The translations under genes and the position numbers were made by a program. From Oxalobacteraceae bacterium (GTDB lineage: Bacteria > Pseudomonadota > Gammaproteobacteria > Burkholderiales > Burkholderiaceae_D): a stretch of DNA of 64,000 bases. This document shows positions 51,431 through 60,194 of the stretch, piece after piece. Numbering within the stretch: the first letter of the stretch is position 1; every line of letters starts with the position of its first letter. The stretch is from the NCBI GenBank assembly GCA_013284265.1, contig JABTBR010000011.1:1-64000 (forward strand). The letters are read 5' to 3'. The notes beneath the pieces are model-generated. The model saw only the letters and a list, made by a program, of their open reading frames with translations. It was not told where the DNA came from and did no database searches.

Positions 51431-52834
51431 ATGCGTACCTGGATCAAAGTCTCCCTGCTCACCGTCCTGGCCTTTGGCGTCTGCTGGGGCGGCGCCATCT
51501 GGTACTGGCGCGCGAACAATCGCGTGCCCGCCACCAGCGACCTGCTGCTTCTGCTGATCGTGCTGCCGCTGGCACTGCTGCTGGCGATCTGGCTGGGCAG
51601 CAAACTGCTGGCCGTACTAACGGCGGCGCCCGCCGTGGCCGCAGCCACACCCGGCGCGGCGGTCCCTGAACCCGCCCCCAAGGCCGGCCCGGTGCTCACC
51701 GTGGTGGCGTCCGCACTGCGCGCGCCGCATGGCGAGTCAGCCCAGGAATTGAGCGAAGCGATCGCCGCCAGCAAGGCACGCGCCGACCTGGACCCGGAGC
51801 TGTTCGATGGTGAAGGCTTCCCCGTCATGAGCATGCGCGTCAGCGAAGCGGGCGAAGTGCGTCAGGAAGAGGTCATGTCCGATTGGCTGCGCGAGCAAGA
51901 TATGGGACAGCTGCGCTTCAGCCCCGAGCAGTGGCGCGCGCTGGCCCTGGGCAGCGCGGTGGTGGCCGAACTGGCCGGCCAGGCCGCCAGCCACGCGCTG
52001 CTCGAAGAAGGGGAAGTCCCGCCTGGCAGCCCGCGCAAGCCTTCGGTACTGCCGGTACTGCAACTGCTGCCGGTGTTCCCGCTCGACTGGAACAGCCAGC
52101 AGCGCCACGCCGCCAGCCAGTGGTTTGTGCGCATCCTCACCGAAGCCGGCTGGCCCGCCAACCGTATCGCCGCCAGCACCGACAGCATCGACGTCAGTGC
52201 GCCCGCGCTGCTCGGCCGGCTGGCCCAGTTCCAGCAGCGCGAAGGCGCGCCCTGCCTGGCGCTGCTGCTGGCCTGCGCCTCCCAGATCGGCGACGAGAGC
52301 ATCAGCCACCTGGCCGCGCGCGGCACGCTGTTCAGCGCCACCAATCCCGACGGCCAGATTCCCGGCGAAGGCGCTGCCGGCCTGCTGCTGGCCGATGCGC
52401 TGCAAGCGAGCCATCTCGTCAGCGCCGACCAGATGGAATTGCATGGCCTGCAAGAAGGACTGCGCAACAGCTCGGCCGACGACGGCAAGCGCGCCAGCTC
52501 GGCGCTGCTGGGCGAGCTGATCGCACAAACCCTCAGCGGCGGCAAGCAGGATGCCGCCGAGGTCACCATGCTGGTGGCCGACAGCGGTCCGCGCAACAGC
52601 CGCGTGATGGAATTGATGGGCGTGGCCAGCGCCGCCCTGCCGCAGCTGGACCACGGCGCGGACGTCATAGCTGCGGGAGTCGGCAGCGGCAGCAGCGGGC
52701 CGCTGGCCTTCTTTACCGCGCTGGCATTAGCCCAGCATGAAGCCACCAGCCGCGCCGGCCCCGTGCTATGCGTCAGCAACGAAGACCCCTACCGGCGTTA
52801 CAGCGTGCTACTCAAGCCCGCTCTCGCTGTATAG
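51431..52834 (+). CDS. Membrane-anchored protein with ketosynthase-like, probably non-catalytic domain
   Basis: 467 residues. Two hydrophobic helices fill the first ~65 residues (VSLLTVLAFGVCWGGAIWY and LLLLLIVLPLALLLAIWLG). The soluble part from ~90 resembles a thiolase/ketosynthase fold. CLALLLACASQIGDES and the segment ATNPDGQIPGEGAAGLLLAD (about 303-322) correspond to the FabF region RPFDxxRDGFxxGEGAGxLVLE. SNEDPYRRYSVLLKP corresponds to its C-terminal strand. Where FabF has the AHGTSTP and GHxxGAAG histidines this protein has VADSGPRNS and GVGSGSSG, and no active-site cysteine motif is visible. It likely has a structural or scaffold role. It lies 41 nt before tssM. Family not recognised. 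Confidence 0.65.
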   Translation: MRTWIKVSLLTVLAFGVCWGGAIWYWRANNRVPATSDLLLLLIVLPLALLLAIWLGSKLLAVLTAAPAVAAATPGAAVPEPAPKAGPVLTVVASALRAPHGESAQELSEAIAASKARADLDPELFDGEGFPVMSMRVSEAGEVRQEEVMSDWLREQDMGQLRFSPEQWRALALGSAVVAELAGQAASHALLEEGEVPPGSPRKPSVLPVLQLLPVFPLDWNSQQRHAASQWFVRILTEAGWPANRIAASTDSIDVSAPALLGRLAQFQQREGAPCLALLLACASQIGDESISHLAARGTLFSATNPDGQIPGEGAAGLLLADALQASHLVSADQMELHGLQEGLRNSSADDGKRASSALLGELIAQTLSGGKQDAAEVTMLVADSGPRNSRVMELMGVASAALPQLDHGADVIAAGVGSGSSGPLAFFTALALAQHEATSRAGPVLCVSNEDPYRRYSVLLKPALAV

Positions 52835-52875
52835 TGCCACCCTAATTTTAACGAATTCGAACCACCGAGTCATTT

Positions 52876-55800
52876 ATGAGCCAAATCTGGGATTTTTTTA
52901 CTTCGCGCATCAGCCAACAGGTGATGGGCTGGGCCGCGTTCGCGGCCGTGCTGCTGATAGGCGCGCGACTGCTGCACCTGCCATGGTGGATCGCCGTCGC
53001 GATCTTCGCCATCGCGGCCAGCGGCGCCGGTTTGCTGTGGTGGTGGCGCCGCCGCCGTGAACGCCGCGCCGCGGGTGAGCTGGGCGACATGCTGCAGGAA
53101 CAGGCCAACAAAGCCCCGGCCAAGGCCGATCCGGCCCAGCGCCAGGAAACCGATGTGATCCGCAAGCGCATGCTCGACGCGATCGCCACCATCAAGGGCT
53201 CCAAACTGGGCCACCTGTCCGGCGACGCGGCACTGTACGAGCTGCCGTGGTACATGATCATCGGGAATCCGGCGGCCGGCAAGAGCACGGCCATCGCCAA
53301 CTCCGGCCTGCAGTTCCCTTTCGCCGACAGTAAAATCGTCCAGGGCGTGGGCGGCACCCGCAACTGCGACTGGTTCTTCACCACCGACGGCATCCTGCTC
53401 GATACGGCAGGCCGCTATTCGGTCGACGACGACGACCGCGCCGAATGGTTCGGCTTCCTCGGCCTGCTGAAAAAATACCGCAAGAAGGCCCCGATCAACG
53501 GCGTCATCATCGCCGTCAGCATCGCCGAACTGACCGGCAACCGTCCCGAGTTCGCCATCAACCTGGCCAAGAACCTGCGCCAGCGCGTGCAGGAACTAAC
53601 CGAAAAGCTGGAAGTGCATGCCCCGGTCTACGTGGTGTTCACCAAGGCCGACCTGATCACCGGCTTCAACGAATTCTTCCAGGACAGCGAGCGCCAGGAG
53701 CGCGACAAGGTCTGGGGTGCCACCCTGCCCTACAGCCATAGCACCAGCAGCCAGCAGGTGCTGGACGCTTTCGACACCCGCTTCGACGAACTGTACGACG
53801 GTCTGAAAGACCTGAGCCTGGCCAATATGGCCCTGCAATGGCGCGAGCGCATGCCGGCCGGCGTGTTCACCTTCCCGCTGGAGTTCAGCTCCATCAAGGG
53901 ACCGCTGCGCTCCTTCATCGCCACCCTGTTCGAAGAAAACCCCTTCCAGTTCAAGCCAGTATTCCGCGGCTTCTACTTCACTTCCGCACTGCAGGAAGGC
54001 GAATCGGTTTCCGCCTCCTCGCATCGTGTGGCACAGCGCTTCGACATCAAGCTGCAGCCGCAGGAACACCTGGAACAGCAGCACGACCAGCAAGGCTATT
54101 TCCTGCTTAACCTGTTCCGCAACGTGGTCTTCGCCGACAAGGACCTGGTGGCCCAATACGCCAGCCCGGCCAAGACGCGCATGCGCTACGCCGCCTTCTT
54201 CGGCGCCACCGCCCTGGTCGGCCTGGCGCTGGCCGGCTGGAGCTGGTCTTACATGGGCAACCGCCAGCTGGTGGCCAATGTGCAGGCCGATCTGGATCAC
54301 GTAGTCAAGCTGCAGGAAAAACGTCTCGATCTGCAATCGCGCTTCGAAGCGCTGGAGATCCTGCAAGACCGCATTGAACAACTGGACAAATACCGCGACC
54401 ACCGTCCGCTGCAACTGGGACTGGGCCTGTACCAGGGCGAGCTGCTGGAACGTAAGCTGCGCGAGGAATACTTCGCCGGCGTGCGCGAAGTCATGCTCAA
54501 ACCGGTCGGCCAGACACTGGAAGCCTTCCTGACCGAAGTCAACAACGGCGCCGATCAACTGCAGCCGATGGCCAAGCAGCCTGGCGCCGCGCCGGCAGCC
54601 GGCGCCACCGCGACCGCGGCGGCCGCACCGGCTGGCCAGCAGTTCAAGGATGCCTCGCCCACCAATGTGGAAGACGCCTACAACGCGCTCAAGACTTACC
54701 TGATGCTGAGCGAAAAAGCGCGCGCCGAACCGGGCCACCTGAACGACCAACTGACGCGCTTCTGGCGTGTCTGGCTAGACGGGAACCGTGGCGCCATGCC
54801 GCGTGAGCAGATGATCCGCAGCGCCGAGCGCATGATTTCCTTCTACCTGACCCAGATCGCCGACAATTCCTGGCCGCAGATCGACAGCAAGCTGGCCCTG
54901 GTCGACCAGACCCGCGACAGCCTGCGCCGCGTGGTGCGCGGCATGCCTGCGCGCGAACGCGTGTATGCGGACGTCAAGGCCCGCGCCGCCACCCGCTTCC
55001 CGTCGATGACGGTTGCCCGCATTGTCGGCGACCAGGACAAGGAACTGGTCATGGGCAGTTACGCCATCCCCGGCACCTTCACCCGCGACGCCTGGGAAGG
55101 CTTTGTGCGCGACGCCTTCCGCGATGCCGCCAACAAGGAACTGCAAAGCGCCGACTGGGTGCTGAAGACCGCCTCCACCGACGACCTGACCCTGGAAGGC
55201 AGCCCTGAACAGATCCAGAAATCGCTGGTGGAACTGTACAAGAACGACTACGCCAAGGAATGGCAGAAGTTCATGCAGGGCGTGACCATGCGCGAGCTGA
55301 ACGGCTTCGATGCCGCCGCCGCCGCGATGAACCGTTTCGGCGATCCGCAAACCTCGCCGATCAACAAGCTGATGACCACCGTGTATCAGGAAACCTCCTG
55401 GGACAATCCATCGCTGCTGGACGCGGGCCTGCAAAAAGCCCAGACCGGCGTGATGGGCTGGTTCAAGGAAACCATCCTGCGTCAGAAGCCGTCGGCCCTG
55501 AACGTCAACATCGGCGGCAGCCCGGCAGCCGGCCAGAACGCGCCATTGCAGCTTGGACCGGTGGGCAAGGAGTTCGCCGGCGTGGCGCGCATCGTCGTCA
55601 CCAAGGAGCGCGACACCTCGCTGATGCGCGGCTATATGGACCAGATGTCCAAGCTGCGCAGCCGCTTCAACCAGATCAAGAACCAGGGCGATACCGGCCC
55701 TGGCGCCAAGCAGCTGATGCAGCAAACGCTGGACGGCAACGGTTCCGAGCTGGCCGAGGCGCTCAAATTCGTCGATGAACAGATGCTGACCGGGATGACC

Positions 55801-56697
55801 GACAACCAGAAACTCGCCATCCGTCCGCTGCTGGTGCGTCCGCTGATGCAGACCTTCGCCGTCATCGTCAAACCGACCGAGGCCGAGATCAACAAGGTCT
55901 GGGCAGCGCAGGTACTGCAACCGTTCCAGCAAACGCTGGCGACCAAGTACCCGTTCGCGGCCGAGTCGCGCGCGGAAGCGAGCAACGCCGAAATCGGCCA
56001 GATCTTCGGACCGGACGGCGCCATCGCCAAGTTCTTCAACACCACCATCGGCCCCTTGGTGGTCCGCCGTGGCGACGTGCTGAGCGCACGCACCTGGGCC
56101 AATATGGGGATTGGCCTGGAGCCGCCCGTGGTCGCCAACTTCCCCGGCTGGATCGCACCACTGAGTGAGAAAGGCGTGGCCGCTGCTGCCGCCACGGCAC
56201 CTGGCGAAGCCCAGACCATGTTCGACCTGCAGGCCATCAGCGCCATTGGCGCCACCGAGTTCACCATCGAGATCGATGGCCAGGCGCTGCGCTGGCGCGG
56301 CCAGCCGCAGCCTTGGGTCCACATGGCCTGGCCGAATCCGCAAGGCGTACCGGGCGCGCGCATCAGCTCCATCGGTGCGGATGGCCGTACCACGGTGCTG
56401 CTGAACGAAACCGGCCATTTCGGCCTGAAGAAAATGATCGACGCGGCCAAGCGCAAGAAAAAAGACAATGGCGTGTTTGAACTGAGCTGGGACAATAACG
56501 GCGTCGTCGTCACGGCCAACCTGAAGCTGCTGCCGGCAGCGCCGGTTGTTGCCGCCGCTGCGGCGCCGCAGGCCGGCACCGGCTTCAAGCGCCTCAAGCT
56601 GCCCGAGTCCATCGTCAGCACCGCGCCGACCGTCGAACAGGCGGCCGGTAGCGTCGCCGCGAATGCGGCAGGTAGCGCCACCGGAGCCGCACAATGA
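52876..56697 (+). CDS. tssM: T6SS membrane complex protein TssM (IcmF)
   Basis: 1273 residues, normal for TssM. N-terminal helices (about residues 15-60) are followed by a cytosolic NTPase domain with Walker A GNPAAGKST near 131-139 and Walker B-like GILLDTAGRYSVDDDD. IcmF-type segments PINGVIIAVSIAELTGNRPE and FTKADLITGFNEFF follow. Another helix sits near 435-450 (FFGATALVGLALAGWSWSY), then a long periplasmic region, including DUF1215/IcmF C-terminal parts, that would bind TssJ. The complex spans inner membrane and periplasm. The stop overlaps tagF (ATGA). Confidence 0.97.
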   Translation: MSQIWDFFTSRISQQVMGWAAFAAVLLIGARLLHLPWWIAVAIFAIAASGAGLLWWWRRRRERRAAGELGDMLQEQANKAPAKADPAQRQETDVIRKRMLDAIATIKGSKLGHLSGDAALYELPWYMIIGNPAAGKSTAIANSGLQFPFADSKIVQGVGGTRNCDWFFTTDGILLDTAGRYSVDDDDRAEWFGFLGLLKKYRKKAPINGVIIAVSIAELTGNRPEFAINLAKNLRQRVQELTEKLEVHAPVYVVFTKADLITGFNEFFQDSERQERDKVWGATLPYSHSTSSQQVLDAFDTRFDELYDGLKDLSLANMALQWRERMPAGVFTFPLEFSSIKGPLRSFIATLFEENPFQFKPVFRGFYFTSALQEGESVSASSHRVAQRFDIKLQPQEHLEQQHDQQGYFLLNLFRNVVFADKDLVAQYASPAKTRMRYAAFFGATALVGLALAGWSWSYMGNRQLVANVQADLDHVVKLQEKRLDLQSRFEALEILQDRIEQLDKYRDHRPLQLGLGLYQGELLERKLREEYFAGVREVMLKPVGQTLEAFLTEVNNGADQLQPMAKQPGAAPAAGATATAAAAPAGQQFKDASPTNVEDAYNALKTYLMLSEKARAEPGHLNDQLTRFWRVWLDGNRGAMPREQMIRSAERMISFYLTQIADNSWPQIDSKLALVDQTRDSLRRVVRGMPARERVYADVKARAATRFPSMTVARIVGDQDKELVMGSYAIPGTFTRDAWEGFVRDAFRDAANKELQSADWVLKTASTDDLTLEGSPEQIQKSLVELYKNDYAKEWQKFMQGVTMRELNGFDAAAAAMNRFGDPQTSPINKLMTTVYQETSWDNPSLLDAGLQKAQTGVMGWFKETILRQKPSALNVNIGGSPAAGQNAPLQLGPVGKEFAGVARIVVTKERDTSLMRGYMDQMSKLRSRFNQIKNQGDTGPGAKQLMQQTLDGNGSELAEALKFVDEQMLTGMTDNQKLAIRPLLVRPLMQTFAVIVKPTEAEINKVWAAQVLQPFQQTLATKYPFAAESRAEASNAEIGQIFGPDGAIAKFFNTTIGPLVVRRGDVLSARTWANMGIGLEPPVVANFPGWIAPLSEKGVAAAAATAPGEAQTMFDLQAISAIGATEFTIEIDGQALRWRGQPQPWVHMAWPNPQGVPGARISSIGADGRTTVLLNETGHFGLKKMIDAAKRKKKDNGVFELSWDNNGVVVTANLKLLPAAPVVAAAAAPQAGTGFKRLKLPESIVSTAPTVEQAAGSVAANAAGSATGAAQ

Positions 56698-57680
56698 GCC
56701 GCGGTATGACCGCAGCGACCGTCGGCTACTTCGGCAAGATTCCCCAGCGCGGCGACTTCGTCAAGGGCAGCGGCAATCCAGCTCTGGTCAAGGTGCTGGA
56801 CAACTGGCTGGCCCAGGCGATGGAACTGATGAGCACCGATGCGCGCTGGAAGATCAGCTACGACGCCGTAGCGCCGCTGCATTTCGCCTTCGTCGGCCCA
56901 CGCCGACGCCACGCGATCGCCGGCCACATCGTGGCCAGCAGCGACCAGTCGAACCGCCGTTTCCCCTTCCTGATGACCAGCAGCATCGAGGTCGCGGAAC
57001 CGGGCAGCTTTGTGCCGAATGCCCCGCTGGTGCTCACGCGCCTGTGGAACCGGCTTGAAAGCATGGCCGTGGGCGTGATCGGCGCCGCCGATCCGGCCGC
57101 GCCGCTGCAGGCCGTTGGCAGCCAGACCATCGAACTCGATCTGCGCAGCGCCGCCTACGACGCCGCCTTCGACGACTTCCTGGAAATGCAGACCGTCGGC
57201 GCGCTCGACACCATGCTGGCGCAGACCGGCTTTACCGGATCGGTGCGTCAGGTGCTGCTGGCACTGGGCATGCTGCTGCAGCCGGTGCTGGCCAGCAGTT
57301 CCAGCCGGCTGGAAAAGAGCCTGTTGCTGCCGCTGCCCGCCGATCCGATGTACCGCAATCTGGTGGCCGCTTTCTGGATGCACCTGATCACGCCTTTCCT
57401 GGCGCGCGCCGACTTCGAACTGGCGCTGTTCGTCACCCGCATCCGCGACCAGCCTTCGCTGGTGCTCGGCTTCAGCGGCGCCTCGGCGCACACGCTGCAA
57501 GCCATCATGGACCCGCAGGCGGGCCTGGAACGGCATATCAGCTTCGACCAGCTGGAATGGGTCGAAGAGCAGATCGACACCGACTACGCCATCAAGAAGC
57601 TGTCCACTTATCTGGCGCAAGCCAATCTGTCACTCAAGTCCGCGCGCGAATCGCTGCACGCGGCGTTTATCGGAACCTGA
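56694..57680 (+). CDS. tagF: T6SS-associated protein TagF
   Basis: 328 residues. The TagF hallmark GYFGKIPQRGDFVKG opens the protein, followed by NWLAQAMELMS and a PFLMTSSIEVAE region. TagF proteins act as post-translational repressors of T6SS, working on Fha or the membrane complex. Threonine phosphorylation partners (PpkA/PppA/Fha) are not in the window. Coupled to tssM by a 4-nt overlap. Confidence 0.93.
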   Translation: MSRGMTAATVGYFGKIPQRGDFVKGSGNPALVKVLDNWLAQAMELMSTDARWKISYDAVAPLHFAFVGPRRRHAIAGHIVASSDQSNRRFPFLMTSSIEVAEPGSFVPNAPLVLTRLWNRLESMAVGVIGAADPAAPLQAVGSQTIELDLRSAAYDAAFDDFLEMQTVGALDTMLAQTGFTGSVRQVLLALGMLLQPVLASSSSRLEKSLLLPLPADPMYRNLVAAFWMHLITPFLARADFELALFVTRIRDQPSLVLGFSGASAHTLQAIMDPQAGLERHISFDQLEWVEEQIDTDYAIKKLSTYLAQANLSLKSARESLHAAFIGT

Positions 57681-57682
57681 AC

Positions 57683-58465
57683 ATGCGCCACCTCACGGCT
57701 ACTTTATTTCTCCTGGCCTGCGCCACCGGCGCGCAGGCGCAAACCGCCGGCCTGGCCCCGGCCACGCCCGAGCCGGGCCAGGTGCTGGTCAGCGGCACCG
57801 TGCCCGACGAAGCTAGCAAGGCCAGCGTACTGGCACGTCTGCGCGAAGTCTACGGCAGCGACAAGGTAGTGGACCAGATCGCGGTCGGCCAGGTGGCCAT
57901 GCCGGCCAACTGGAACGGCTATGTACAGAAGCTGATCACGCCGGAACTCAAGCAGATCAGCCGCGGCCAGCTGAAGATCGACGGCAGCAACGTCAGCCTG
58001 CGCGGCGAAGTGGCGAACGAAGCGCTGCGCCAGAAGATCGCCAGCAACGTCGCCACCAGCCTCAATCCCACCTACACGGTGAACAATGGCCTGCGCGTCT
58101 CCGCCGCCGACCAGAGCGTTCTCGATAGCGCGCTGGCCAACCGCATCGTCGAATTCGAGAGCGGCAAGACCACCTTCACGCCAGCCGGCCGCGCGATCCT
58201 CGATGAGATGGGCGCCGCCATGCTTAAACTGAAAGGCCGCAAGGTCGACATCATCGGCCACACCGACAACCAGGGCCTGCGCGCCAGCAATCAGGGCCTG
58301 AGCCAGGCCCGTGCCGAAGCGGTCAAGACCTACCTGGCCGGCAAAGGCATCAACGGCGATCTGCTGACCGCCAGCGGCCAGGGCCCGGATCGTCCGATCG
58401 CCAGCAATGACAGCGCAGACGGCCGCGCGCGCAACCGCCGCATCGAATTCCGCATGGCGCAATAA
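57683..58465 (+). CDS. OmpA-family protein with BON-like repeats
   Basis: About 260 residues. The signal peptide ends near ATGAQAQT. Two BON-like units follow (VLVSGTVPDEASKASVLARL and LKIDGSNVSLRGEVANEALR). The C-terminal OmpA domain (about 155-260) has the peptidoglycan-binding pattern IIGHTDNQGLRASNQGLSQARAEAV and RNRRIEF. It should be periplasmic or outer-membrane-associated and bind peptidoglycan, perhaps anchoring the T6SS since TssL is not visible here. It is 2 nt after tagF. ATG 57683 begins the signal peptide; the longer frame overlaps tagF. Confidence 0.88.
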   Translation: MRHLTATLFLLACATGAQAQTAGLAPATPEPGQVLVSGTVPDEASKASVLARLREVYGSDKVVDQIAVGQVAMPANWNGYVQKLITPELKQISRGQLKIDGSNVSLRGEVANEALRQKIASNVATSLNPTYTVNNGLRVSAADQSVLDSALANRIVEFESGKTTFTPAGRAILDEMGAAMLKLKGRKVDIIGHTDNQGLRASNQGLSQARAEAVKTYLAGKGINGDLLTASGQGPDRPIASNDSADGRARNRRIEFRMAQ

Positions 58466-58493
58466 GCGCCTGCCCGCACTTTACGAGGTAAAC

Positions 58494-59564
58494 ATGTTTT
58501 CAGCAGACCAGCTACTTAACCCGATCAGCGACTCCCAGCCAGCCGGCGCCGACCTGTCGTTCGCACCGGACCTGGACGCGATCGCCCAGGCGCGCCGCTT
58601 CGACGATCCCTCGCTCGACCAGGGCGAATGGGTCACCGACCTGAAGGAAGCCGACTGGGACTTCGTCGTCACCCGCTGCGCCGCCCTGCTGGCCGATAAA
58701 AGCAAGGACCTGAAGCTGGCCGTATGGCTGACCGAAGCGGCCAGCAAGCGCCATCACCTGCGCGGCCTGGCCGAGGGTTATCGCGTGCTGGCTGGATTGA
58801 TTGAACGTTTCTGGGACCTGGGCCTGTATCCGGAAGCCGATGGTGACGATCACGACCAGCGCATCGGTAATCTGAGCTGGATACTGGCGCGCACGCCCGC
58901 GCTGCTGCGCGAAGTCCCGCTAACAGAAGGCCGTGCCACCGCCTACTCCACCATCGATTTCGAGACCGCGCGCAAGCTGGCCAATAGCAGCAACGGCAGT
59001 AGCAGCGCCGCGGCCAATGGCCAGCCCAAGCTGGCCGATCTGGAGACGGCCAAGCGAAATAATTCACCCCAGTTCTGCGCGGCCTTTGCGGCCGACGCGC
59101 GCTACTGCATGGATGCCTTGCAGGAACTGGAACGGGCATCCGACGCCCGCCTGGGCCATGACAGCCCCGGTTTCTCGACCGCTCGCGATGCGATCGAAAC
59201 CATGCTGCACGCGATGCCGGCAACCGCCGTCGCCGTCGTCGACGCGGGCGCCAACGGTGGCAACGCTGGTGCGCAGGAGAACAGCGCCGGCTTTACCGAA
59301 TCACCAGCCGGCTATAACGTGGTGCCAGTGCAGAGCGGACCGCCTGGCGCGATCCAGAACCGCACCCAGGCCATCGCGCAATTGCGCGCCGTGGCCGAAT
59401 TCTTCCGCCGCACCGAGCCGCACAGCCCGGTCTCCTATTTTGCAGAGAAAGCCGCCAACGCCGGCGAGCAGGATCTACACACCTGGCTGCGCAGCGTAGT
59501 CAAGGACAATGCTTCGCTAGCCCACATCGAAGAACTGCTTGGCGTACAGCCAGTATCCAATTAA
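58494..59564 (+). CDS. tssA: T6SS assembly protein TssA
   Basis: 356 residues. The ImpA_N domain covers residues ~5-125 (NPISDSQPAGADLSF, DWDFVVTRCAALLADKSKDLKLAVWL, GLIERFWDLGLYPEADGDD). A short variable middle and a C-terminal domain (RTQAIAQLRAVAEFFRRTEPHSPVSYFAEKA) follow. TssA coordinates tail polymerisation at the baseplate. GAGG precedes ATG 58494. The length and C-terminus fit the shorter TssA class without a VasL-like membrane anchor. The stop touches the repeat cluster. Confidence 0.92.
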   Translation: MFSADQLLNPISDSQPAGADLSFAPDLDAIAQARRFDDPSLDQGEWVTDLKEADWDFVVTRCAALLADKSKDLKLAVWLTEAASKRHHLRGLAEGYRVLAGLIERFWDLGLYPEADGDDHDQRIGNLSWILARTPALLREVPLTEGRATAYSTIDFETARKLANSSNGSSSAAANGQPKLADLETAKRNNSPQFCAAFAADARYCMDALQELERASDARLGHDSPGFSTARDAIETMLHAMPATAVAVVDAGANGGNAGAQENSAGFTESPAGYNVVPVQSGPPGAIQNRTQAIAQLRAVAEFFRRTEPHSPVSYFAEKAANAGEQDLHTWLRSVVKDNASLAHIEELLGVQPVSN

Positions 59565-59730
59565 GACCTGCGGCAAAGGGCTGGGGACTTGATTAAAACC
59601 TACGGCAAAGAGCCGGTGCATTGATTAAAACCCACGGCAAAGAGCCGGGGGCCTGTCCCGCAGGGACAGGCGGGGCGCAGCCCCTGCCCGGACCCAGGGT
59701 CAGACCCCAGGGTTACGCCGTGGGTTTTAA
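59563..59730 (+). repeat. Interspersed palindromic repeat, copy 4, with two partial tandem left ends
   Basis: A full unit (59627-59730) runs from AAAACCCACGGCAAAGAGCC to GCCGTGGGTTTTAA, in the same orientation as copy 1. Just before it are two truncated left ends, AAGACCTGCGGCAAAGGGCTGG (59563 on; 20 bases of it match) and AAAACCTACGGCAAAGAGCC (59595 on), spaced ~31-32 bp, each ending in a TTGATT-type junction. The cluster fills the gap between tssA and the convergent VOC gene and begins inside the tssA stop codon. Confidence 0.85.
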
Positions 59731-59744
59731 ACGCACTGCGGCAT

Positions 59745-60143
59745 TCAAACCGAGCAGTTCAGCATCCACTGTACGCCAAACTGATCGGTCAATTTACCGA
59801 AGTAGTCACCCCAGATCTGCATATCCAAAGGTGTCGTAACAACACCGCCATCGGCCAGCTTGTCAAAAATCTGCTTGGTCAACTGCCTGTCATTCATCTG
59901 CAAAATATGTGCGGACCCGCGCATGGGCTCCGCATCCGTATTGTCGGACGCAAAGAACAGCACCCCCGGCCCCTCAAATTTCGCATGCATGATTTTCCCG
60001 CGCATGGCCTCATTGGGAACCGGCATACCATCCGCACCAAACCGCAGCACATCGGTAACGCGACCCAGTCCGCATTGGGTGTAAAACGCCAATGCCTGTT
60101 CGCAGCTCGTCGTGAAGAAGAGATAATTGGACAATTGCATCAC
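59745..60143 (-). CDS. VOC-superfamily (PhnB-like) protein
   Basis: 132 residues. The start MMQLSNYLFFTTSCEQALAF and the segments YTQCGLGRV, VLFFASDN, WGDYFGKLTDQFGVQWML match PhnB/3-demethylubiquinone-9 methyltransferase-like VOC proteins. Metal ligands are not all obvious. Function unknown, often linked to small-molecule metabolism. It interrupts the T6SS cluster and has no visible link to it. Confidence 0.88.
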   Translation of the reverse strand: MMQLSNYLFFTTSCEQALAFYTQCGLGRVTDVLRFGADGMPVPNEAMRGKIMHAKFEGPGVLFFASDNTDAEPMRGSAHILQMNDRQLTKQIFDKLADGGVVTTPLDMQIWGDYFGKLTDQFGVQWMLNCSV

Positions 60144-60194
60144 GTCATCCTATAGATAGCTGAGAATCGGGACAGTACCGGGCCGCAAACGCTA

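Noticed and set aside
51431..52834. Active ketosynthase enzyme
   Set aside because: The Cys-His-His catalytic positions are not preserved; only the fold-like segments remain.
54775..57620. Two long minus-strand frames over tssM and tagF
   Set aside because: Antisense shadows of unmistakable T6SS genes.
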